A stretch of 64,000 nt of DNA, taken from contig NC_065555.1 in the NCBI RefSeq assembly GCF_022605725.1, positions 26,708,774 through 26,772,773 of the forward strand, read 5' to 3'. Source of the stretch: Anthonomus grandis grandis. Lineage: Eukaryota; Arthropoda; Insecta; Coleoptera; Curculionidae. Shown here in pieces: positions 55,744 through 64,000 of the stretch (the first letter of the stretch is position 1; each line of letters starts with the position of its first letter). A model generated the notes under the pieces. It was not told where the DNA came from and did no database searches. It was given only the letters and a program-made list of their open reading frames with translations. Both the position numbers and the translations under genes were made by a program.

Positions 55744-56275
55744 AGGCTAAAAGTACGTGTCGAGAGTAGGAATCTATACTGAAATCTTGAGTATAAACCG
55801 AAAAAGTCGTCCGTTCGTTTGTTTCAACAATTTAACAAGCCTATCGAAAACGCGTAGTGTCCAGAAGACGTTTTGTCGAAGCCGAATGTATCTCAAGACT
55901 AGGGGACCGTGAACAGACATCGTCCAGAGCCCTATTAGTACGGACAACGGGACGAACATCGCTTTGAGTCCATAGCTTAAGACTGACCAGGGGACCTTGA
56001 ACACGCATCGTCCAGAACCCTATTGGTACGGAAAGAGGACAGCATCGCCGAATCCCATAAGATAAGATAATGTATTTGAAGTCTACAGTACTACTGCTAT
56101 CGTAAGTACTCCTTTTTATCAATATCCTTATTTAACCTATTGATATTTTTGATATTTTCTGATTTAACTTATTTATATATTTTATTGCATATATTTATAT
56201 TTTAATTCCAACCTGGAAGATTCAGATTATTTAGTTGAACTCTTTGATAACCTAAAGTTAAGACAAAAACCTAAA
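55744..56275 (+). other. errantivirus-like leader with ~60 bp direct repeat
   Basis: A block AGGGGACCGTGAACAGACAT at 55897 (followed by CGTCCAGAGCCCTATTAGTACGG) recurs at 55990 as AGGGGACCTTGAACACGCAT with CGTCCAGAACCCTATTGGTACGG. The spacing is about 95 bp. It could be a packaging, splicing or insulator-like region. No reading frame. Confidence 0.75.
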
Positions 56276-57505
56276 ATGGCACAACCCAATTACCAATTGA
56301 TACGTTATCAAGCTGATAACATCCCTTTATATGACGGCAATTCAAAAACTCTAAATAGATTTATCGCTTCATGCGAACATTTTCTTTCTAACCACCAAAA
56401 TAGGACAGAACCTAATAACCCGATTAACATTTGTCTTTTCGATACGATAATTGGAAAATTAATAGGTCGAGCAGCAGAACTAATAGCTCCTCGAACAGAA
56501 CTAGATTCTTGAAAATTAAAGAAGTTTTAATAATAACATTCTCAGATCAAAGATCAGAAGATTGCTTAGTACAAGATATAGTTAGTATGAAATTAGAAAG
56601 ACACGAAAATCCAGCTTCATTTGGTCAAAGAATTCAAGACGCGAGATCACTTCTTTTTACAAAAATAAACAGTTCAAATGCAACAGCAGATATTAAACTT
56701 TTAAAAATCACACAATACGACGATATTTGTTTAAAAACGTTTATTAACAATTTAAATTATCATATGCAATTAATTGTCCGATTAAAACGAACAAGCGCTT
56801 TCCTTTGTAAGGGAAGAAGAGAACTTCTTACAATTCAAAAATAGAGCAAACTCTAGTAATAGTAGTAACTCTAATAACCAATCAAACCATAATAATTCAA
56901 ATAAACATCATAACCAATCGAATTCACAAAATAAAAATCACAACAAACCTGTAGTATTACCTTTAGGTTATAACGATTCATTTAATCGCCTCGCTAATAT
57001 ACAGAGACAAAATCAGAACTTTAATAATAATAATTATCACAACCACTACCCTCAGAGGTTTAACCAACAAAACCCCAATTTTAGACAAAGTAATAATTCA
57101 GCCCAATTCAGACAAAATAGATTTGGATCAAACAATCAACCAAATCATAATAATAATAATAACTTTAGACCTTTTAATCAAAACAGAAATAACGATATTC
57201 CAGAACCTATGGATACTTCTTCATCTAATTCCAGAATTAGATCTATCCAAACAAGACCCCAACCAATTTTTAATAATAACCTTGATTCAACGAATAATTA
57301 TTCTTCTGCGAATAATGCGGAAAATAACCCTTATGACCCATTTAACAACTATGACCCTGATTTTGATTACAACCAATTCTATTATGAACAATTCTGTCAA
57401 AATCCAGATGACAATAATGAGCCCTCAATCGAAGAAAATCCTAATAACGAAGAGGAAAATTTTCTCCTAACTCTAACACAAAACAATGTGACGAAGTATT
57501 TCTAA
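56276..57505 (+). pseudogene. errantivirus-like gag, two frameshifts
   Basis: Structural polyprotein. The first frame starts ATG 56276 (MAQPNYQLIRY, then IPLYDGNSKTLNRFI). A one-base loss near 56510 shifts to the next frame (IKEVLIITFSDQRSEDCLVQ, MKLERHENPASFGQRI), and another shift near 56805 moves to the frame that runs through an Asn/Gln-rich tail to 57505 (PMDTSSSNSRIRS). There is no CCHC knuckle, normal for errantivirus Gag. The intact order and length suggest a full-size gag with two small indels. Confidence 0.82.
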
Positions 57506-60500
57506 ACACTTATGTAGCCACCAACTTACCAATCCTCTACATCCCTGAACTAAACGCTAAGTTTTTATTAGATACAGGAAGTGGTAAAAGTTTTATAAAA
57601 CCATCTATAGCATACAATCTTTATCCAAATAACATCTTTAATGAGTATTTTAGAGTTAAAACCGCACATGGAACTTCTATACATAATGAAGTAATTGATA
57701 TCCCTATTTTTCCCTGTTTTAACGTAAATAAAAACCATTCATTCTATTTATTAAATTTTTCGGATAAATTCGACGGTTTACTAGGAATTGACTTTTTTAT
57801 GGATATTAATGCCATAATTAATTTCAAAAACTCCACTTTAGAAACACCCAGTGTAACATTGCCTTTAAAATTTGACACAGCAAAAACCTCAGACAATCAA
57901 AATTGCAACGCACGTGAGATCATACAAAAATGCAACTCTGTTATCTTAGAACCGCGTATGTCTCAAAAGGTCAAAATACCTGTTAAATTAAAACACGGTG
58001 TAGGTATAATTAATTATACAGATTTTAACGGAGCTGAAATGCCAGAAGCCCTTGTTACTATCGAAAATTTTTATGCTACCACAATAATAACCAATACTCG
58101 TGAAACCCCTATGAAATTAGAATTTTTTAACCCTTTTGACATTGAGTTAATTAATAAAATGGAAAATAATTTTATAGAAAAAATGGAAACAGACACTAAT
58201 ATAAATCAAGAAATTGACGATAAGTTAAAAGCCAATTTAAAAAATCTAAGACTCGAACATTGTAACAAAGAAGAATATAAAGCTATACGTAATCTTTGCT
58301 ACCAATATCGAGATATCTTCTATTCTGAAGATATTCCATTAACTTTCACTAATCAAATCAATCACAAAATAAACTTAACCGATGACTCACCTATTTTCAC
58401 AAAAAGTTACCGATATCCTGAAGTACATAAAACCGAAGTAAAGTCTCAAATCAATAAAATGTTAAAAAATAACATCATACAACATTCAAACTCACCATAT
58501 TCTAGTCCAATATGGATAGTTCCAAAAAAATTAGATTCAAACAAAAAAAAAGAAATGGAGAATCGTAATCGATTACCGTAAATTAAATCTCAAAACGATT
58601 GACGATAAATTTCCACTCCCAAACATATCCGACATACTAAATAAACTAGGTAAAGCACAGTACTTCACCACCTTAGACTTGGCAAATGGATTTCATCAAA
58701 TTGAAATGAACCCTAACGACATACACAAAACTGCATTTTCCACTGACACCGGACATTTCGAATTTAAAAGAATGCCATTCGGACTTAAGAATGCACCTGC
58801 CACATTCCAACGGGTAATGAATAATGTCTTAAGAGGATTTCAAAATGAAATATGTTGCGTATATTTAGATGACGTAATTATTTATAGCACCTCTCTTCAA
58901 GAACATATTGAACGGTTAAAACTAATTTTTGATAGATTCAGACAATCGAACTTTAAAATCCAACTTGACAAATCTGAATTTCTAAGAACTGAAGTAAGTT
59001 TTCTAGGACACTTAATAACACAAGACGGTGTAAAGCCAAACGAGGACAAAATTAAAGCTGTAAAAGACTTTCCTATCCCTAAAACACAGAAAGAAATTAA
59101 ATCTTTCTTAGGTCTAGCCGGTTACTATCGTAGATTTATCAAAGACTTTGCGAAAATATCTAAACCCCTCACCTTATGTCTTAAAAAGAACAGTAACGTA
59201 ACCCACACACCCTCTTTTGTTCAATCTTTTAACCATCTAAAAAATCTACTAATTAATGCACCAATATTAAAATACCCCAATTTTACGAAATCATTTGTTT
59301 TAACTACTGACGCATCAAACTATGCTATTGGCGCAGTACTTTCCCAAGACACACCACCCAATGATCACCCCGTAGCTTATGCATCCAGAACACTAAATGA
59401 AACAGAACAAAAATACTCGACAATAGAAAAAGAATTATTAGCCATTGTATGGGCCTGTAAGTATTTTAGACCATATCTTTACGGAAAAAAGTTTACTATC
59501 TATACAGACCATAGACCCCTTGTATGGTTATTCAATCTAAAAGAACCCAATTCTAAACTCATGAAATGGAGACTAAAACTCGAAGAATACGATTATAATA
59601 TTATCTATAAAAGCGGTAAACAAAACACAAACGCTGACGCTTCATCTCGTATCCAACTAAACGCGTTAGAAACCCAATCTATACTTAACAACCCTGGAGA
59701 TATTTTAAATGACATCGATCAATTCTTACAATATTTTAACATAGATAATTTTAACCCGAATAATTTAAGTAATAACGATGTATCTGAAACTTTAGAAAAC
59801 ATCGAGACAAATCCTAATTTGAAGAAAAAACCTAAAATTAAAATTCTTCAAAACATACAAATAAGACCTCCCGATATTTCATATGCCTCTAATACCATTC
59901 ATAGTACAAACGTAAATGAAACACTAAAAGAAATCCCAATCCTAGACGAAATAATTAATAATAAAAATATTCAATTTATTATAAAAAAATCCCCATATGA
60001 CGCATATATAAATATTAAACCTGAAACCTTTGACAACAAAAAAATTATTTATGCAACAATACCCGCTAATGTAAATGTTATCTTTAAATTCCTTAGAGAA
60101 TACATGACTAACAAGACCACCTATCTATACTTCTTATCACCCAATTTACGCCCTCTATTCCAAGACGTATTAAGTAACCATTTTAGTGAATCAAAAGTAG
60201 TCGAATGTACAAAATTAATTAATAATGTACAACCAGATGAACGTACACAAATAATTAAATTTTCACACGAAGGAAAAACTAATCACCGTGGAATATTAGA
60301 AACCCTTACTAGGATAAAACTAACCTACTATTGGCAAAACATGAAAAATGATATTACCAACTATATTGACAATTGCGAAATTTACCAACGAGCAAAATAT
60401 AATAGGAGACCCCCAAATGTTCCTTTACTAATTACAGAAACTCCCTCTAAACCATTCGAAATAATACACATTGATACATTATTAATAGGAAAAGAGAAAT

Positions 60501-61290
60501 TTCTTGTCATAATAGACAAATTTTCAAAATACGGCCAAGCCTTACCATATTTTGGCACAACAATTTTAGTTGTACAAGCTTTAGTACAATTCTTTTCTTT
60601 TTGTGGTATTCCCAAAACATTGTATCAGATAACGGTACCGAATTTAAAAATCAAACTGTCAAAGAACTCCTAGAATCTCATAACGTAAAAATACACTTTA
60701 CAACCTCTCAACATCATGAATCAAACAGCCCTGTTGAACGATTAAATTCAACATTAATCGAACATATAAGACTTCTAAAAGAAAAAGACAGGAATGAAGA
60801 CATAGTAAGTTTAATGCCTTATGCAATCATAGCATATAACAGCACAATACACTCTAGTACTCATTTCACCCCTTACGAATTAATATTAGGACACACTGAC
60901 ACACAAGATCCTATGAAACTCATGCCTGCACACATCTATGCAGAATACATTAATTCTCATCGAATTAAAACAAAAGCTTTATACGAAAAAATTAAAAGTG
61001 ACACTTTAAACTTAAAGGAAAAGGTAATTGAAAAACATAATAAAAATAAAAAACCACAAATACCACACGTAGGTTGCCAAGTATATAAAAAGTAAGAAAA
61101 ACGTATTGGTAAACTAAAACCGAAATTCAAAGGACCTTTTACTTTAACTAAAATACTAGATAATAACAAAATCGAAATAATGAACCCAAATAATAATAAA
61201 ACGGAAATAATTCATGTTAATGAATCTAAAATAGTACCCCTTGTTGCAGATGGATCGGAATCATCTACATCAATGCAAACGGAGTAAAAT
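57484..61290 (+). pseudogene. errantivirus-like pol: protease, RT, RNase H, integrase, frameshifted
   Basis: Overlaps the end of gag. Protease: FLLDTGSGKSFI (57567-57600) and LLGIDFFMDI. RT: from 58560, after a shift in an A-run, VIDYRKLNLKTI, TTLDLANGFHQIEM, RMPFGLKNAPATFQ and CVYLDDVIIYS (YLDD). RNase H: LTTDASNYAIGAVLSQD and YTDHRPLVWLF. Integrase: SHEGKTNHRG and CEIYQRAKY, where the fourth zinc ligand (Cys) is Tyr; IIHIDTLLIG (Asp). A frame break near 60610 is followed by VSDNGTEF (Asp) and SPVERLNSTL (Glu). After a stop at 61093-61095 the tail PKFKGPFTLTKIL continues to about 61287. Three or more breaks. Confidence 0.85.
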
Positions 61291-61319
61291 TCCATAACTT
61301 AAACCATAATCCCGGTATA

Positions 61320-62946
61320 TTGCCATACAAACTAGGCACAACAAAACTAATAACTAATTACTGGTCACTAATACAAATCCAAGACTTAACACCCCTAATG
61401 AAAGAATTTAGGACTTTAAAACAATTTGCTGAAACATTAATTAATGCTTTAAAGACAGACTATATTTATATGAGAGAATATGAAAATACTTTGTTACCTT
61501 TATTTGTTTATGAAAAAAGAATAGAGAAAAGTATAAAACAAATTGACCCTAATTTTAACATTCATGAAAAACAAAAACGAGGTATTTTCAACCCTATTGG
61601 ATCCCTAATAAAGATAATAACTGGAAATCTTGATCAAAACGACGCGGAAAGATATGACAATTTAATAAGCCAACTAAAAGAAAACCAAAATAAATTAAAA
61701 GAAGCTTCGATTACCCAAGCAACTTTATTAGAAAAATCTATTAACGAATTTCAAAATATTATATCGAATGTTTCTGCAAACCAATACATTTTAAAAAGTC
61801 GTATTTTACAATTGGAAACAACAATCAAAAAAGTAGCTCTCAATCAAACAAATAGCAATCAATACTTAGGATTACACATAATGATTAACCAGGTATCTAT
61901 GATGTATCAAACTATTTATGATATTTTAGAAAAAACAGAAATAGCTATATCCTTTGCTAAGCTTAACACGCTACATAACTCAATAATTGATCCTATCGAA
62001 TTGATAAATGAAATCAAAGCATTCAAAAATCAATTGACAATTGATAGCCTGCCATTAGAAACAGATATTAATAATATCTTAAACTTTGAAAAAATCATTG
62101 AAATAAAATCATATTCAAAAGGCGCGGTTATCACTTTCATTTTGGAATTGCCATTGGTCGAATCAGATGTCTATCATTACTATCAATTATATCCTCTACC
62201 TATCCCTGAAGACCAAAATAAGCAATTTTTCCTAAACCTACCCCAAAAACCATTCCTAGCGCTTAGCGATAGCAAATATTCTTATATGGAAAAACTATGT
62301 ATTGAGCTACAACTTAATGAGTATCTATGTAAAGACACTCATACCGTCTACATCAGCCAAGATCCTCCTTGTGCTGTTCAACTGATTAAGTACCAAGAAA
62401 ACGCCACTACGTGTCACCCTTTCCGGATAGAACTCCAAGATGTTCAAGTTAACAAAATCATGGATGGAAAATGGTTGTTATCCATACCAAAACAGTTGAT
62501 TGTTCCAGTCTCTTGTCCAAACTCCAAGGATAATGTACCCCTACATGGTTCCTACCTTGTTGAAGCCACTAACGAATGTACCGTCCATTAAGTCATTTAT
62601 CCTTAGGACATACAAGCCCAGCAAGCTGAACTATGATGACGTGTCTCTACCGAAACTAAATTTAAGTTTCCATTTCCACAACCAGAAGAAAATCTTCAAC
62701 CCTCCTACATTGGACCTTAACACTATTAGCTTGGAAGAAACCAAGAAGTTCTCCACTGCACTTCAAGATCAACGAAGACGCCTTGAAGAAATTAAAGACC
62801 CTGTTAATATCCAATCAATTAACTTTCGGACTGTTTTGCTATATTTATTTATAATTTTAATTTGTTTATTTTTTATAGGAAAATGGATTTACTTATTTGT
62901 TTTAAAGAGAAAACCCGATAATGACGAAAATGAAATAATTGTGTAA
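61320..62946 (+). pseudogene. errantivirus-like env (baculovirus F-like glycoprotein), frameshifted
   Basis: Envelope glycoprotein of insect endogenous retroviruses, related to baculovirus F. The first frame (61320-62591) has a basic cleavage-type site KQKR at about residues 84-87, followed by a Gly/Ile-rich stretch and a heptad-rich helix (NLISQLKENQNKLKEA). Its end has conserved Cys residues. It stops at 62589-62591, while another frame (to 62946) carries the C-terminal part with a transmembrane segment (LLYLFIILICLFFIGKWIYL, about 62827-62886) and a charged tail. So one frameshift separates ectodomain and anchor. No signal peptide is resolved at the chosen start; env of this group is made from a spliced RNA, and an upstream open stretch (GIIYINANGVKF, about 61255) may be the true beginning. 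Confidence 0.82.
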
Positions 62947-63062
62947 TAATCGATTTATTTTTTTTTTACGATATTTTATTCTATATATCGATTATTCTTT
63001 TTATTTTTAATTTTATATTTTAGGTTTGTAAAACCACACCCTAAAGGGTATGCTTTTATTTT

Positions 63063-63072
63063 AGGACGGAGG
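63063..63072 (+). promoter_or_regulatory. errantivirus-like polypurine tract
   Basis: AGGACGGAGG immediately precedes the 3' LTR. Confidence 0.75.
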
Positions 63073-63273
63073 AGTTATATACCCCCTTTTGCTTATTCTA
63101 TATATTTTAACTATATTATATTACTGCTTACAGTGCTTTGACAGCAATTGCTTATCTTTAAGTTAAGATTGTATATATAGGACACAAAGAACAAAAACTA
63201 GTTAGATATATTTGTACTTCAGTCGAAATAAATTGTTTTTAAAAATAGTTTTTATTGTGGCCACCACGTAATT
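63073..63273 (+). repeat. errantivirus-like 3' LTR, 201 bp
   Basis: Identical to the 5' LTR at 55526-55726. Confidence 0.95.
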
Positions 63274-63552
63274 GGCGCAACTAAATTTGTGTCGTTTTTC
63301 TCGATATAATATTTAAAAAAGCGTTTAACGGAATTGTAGGTTTTGTAGTCACCAGACGAGAGATCCTATACTCTTAAACACCAAAATAATACACAGAATA
63401 ACGACACTTGCGCCATCTCTTGAAGCAGAGACGTACTAAACGCATAGGACCTTGTTCTTGATAAATTAGATATTGTTTGTAATTGAATTTTATACATAAC
63501 TCAAAAACGGGGTTTTTTGGATTGTGTCATTATTCTCGAGAAGCGACGATAT

Positions 63553-63950
63553 GTTTAGATGGAACACATGGCATGAATGCTTACAACTTTGAATTGCACA
63601 CATTACTTGTAGTTGATGATCTTAGAGAAGGATTTCCTTGTGCTTTTCTCTTATCAAATCGGGCTTACATAGTTGTGACTTGTGACTCCCTTATTCTTTA
63701 ATGAGATATTAAAACGAGTTGGAATAATAACACCAAACATTTTTATGTCTGATCTAACTCACCTAACTGACATATTATACTTCCATGCTTGGCTTAAGTG
63801 ATGGGCATTCCAAAGAAGAAGTATATCTAGATTATATGTACTTTTTTATTTATCCATAATTAGGAATTTTTAATAAGGAAGATTTAGCTCACAAAATTTT
63901 AATGGCCAAGAACCTCTAACTCTTCATTTTTCTAAGATAAAGTTATCTTT
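63553..63950 (+). pseudogene. MULE transposase, catalytic part, continues the frame from 51824
   Basis: CLDGTHGMNAYNFELHTLLV then VDDLREGFPCAFLLSNR: the first catalytic Asp lies in LDGTHG. A frame change near 63665 gives FFNEILKRVGIITPNIFMSD (second Asp), then YFHAWLK, stop, and RSISRLY. Decayed after about 63870. The element extends past the window. Sola (51825-63548) separates it from the N-terminal half. Confidence 0.78.
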
Positions 63951-64000
63951 TCCTTTCTAGTAGAAAATATTTTCTTCAACAGCTAATTAATATTCTTTGT

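Larger units (their letters stand above)
55526..63273 (+). mobile_element. errantivirus-like endogenous retrovirus (Gypsy group with env), 7.7 kb
   Basis: LTRs of 201 bp (55526-55726 and 63073-63273) are identical by eye. Order: LTR, primer site, long leader with a tandem repeat, gag, pol (protease, RT, RNase H, integrase), env, polypurine tract, LTR. GCG is found on both outer sides, so the target duplication is short or imperfect. It is inserted in Sola. The LTRs begin AGT and end AATT, as in insect errantiviruses. Reading frames carry several single-base breaks. Confidence 0.9.
51825..63548 (-). mobile_element. Sola-like transposon, interrupted by an errantivirus-like element
   Basis: Termini CGTCGCTTCTCGAGAATAAT at both ends (inverted; right end read from 63548), continuing GACACAATCC. 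Flanking 4-mers are ATTT (51821-51824) and ATAT (63549-63552), a 4 bp target with one difference, fitting Sola. Removing the element with one flank copy joins the MULE frame exactly (DCI to CLDG). It encodes a minus-strand transposase, and about 3.98 kb remain after subtracting the retroviral insertion. Confidence 0.87.

Noticed and set aside
1..64000. CRISPR arrays, bacterial operons, ribosome-binding sites
   Set aside because: No regularly spaced short repeats, and the coding style with introns and insect transposons makes a prokaryotic source very unlikely.

Overview
This window looks like a transposon-dense piece of an insect (at least arthropod) nuclear genome. It is AT-rich with long non-coding stretches. 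Every coding region I can recognise belongs to a mobile element: Sailor-like and Tc1/mariner-like transposons, two Harbingers, two hATs, a pogo/Tigger-like element, a Sola, a MULE, a Crypton-like tyrosine recombinase, two kinds of LINE plus a third RT fragment, Penelope-like fragments and three Ty3/Gypsy-group LTR elements, one with an envelope gene. I found no host gene, no rRNA or tRNA gene and no CRISPR. The species cannot be named from this.

Layout. 1-5050: AT-rich sequence holding a degenerate 1.1 kb tandem duplication and a 360 bp inverted-repeat element. 5051-7200: a GTAAAG-rich MITE, then a DD82E (Sailor-type) transposase with one in-frame stop. 7400-10700: a Harbinger gene pair, a zeste-like Myb gene on + (split by a 162 bp foldback element) and a transposase on - with a frameshift. 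11751-14563: a second, fully bounded Harbinger (TSD TTA) whose antisense transposase lies inside an intron of its MADF-BESS gene. 15179-22740: a LINE (A) whose 3' part was invaded by a second LINE (B, minus strand, 12 bp TSD). 22950-30180: mariner, Penelope and LINE fragments and an inverted pair of ~0.5 kb repeats, one copy carrying a Tc1-like insertion. 31000-34135: a Tc1-like remnant split by a pogo-like element with a PHD finger.

The right half is two nests. Nest 1 (about 35450-47890): a mariner remnant contains a Mag-like Gypsy element (TSD CTTCG), which contains a nearly intact CsRn1-like Gypsy element (TSD GTCT). The same mariner also holds a hAT that contains a second hAT remnant (TSD GTATATTG). 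Nest 2 (about 51085 to the window end): a MULE coding region is split by a Sola element (4 bp TSD, ATAT/ATTT), which is split by an errantivirus-like endogenous retrovirus with identical LTRs. A Crypton-like recombinase remnant lies just left of nest 2.

Age order can be read from the nests. The youngest insertions are the CsRn1-like element (one LTR difference in 264 bp) and the errantivirus-like element (no LTR difference in 201 bp). The DNA transposons and LINEs are decayed. Several joins restore an uninterrupted reading frame in the host element, which independently confirms the insertion boundaries.
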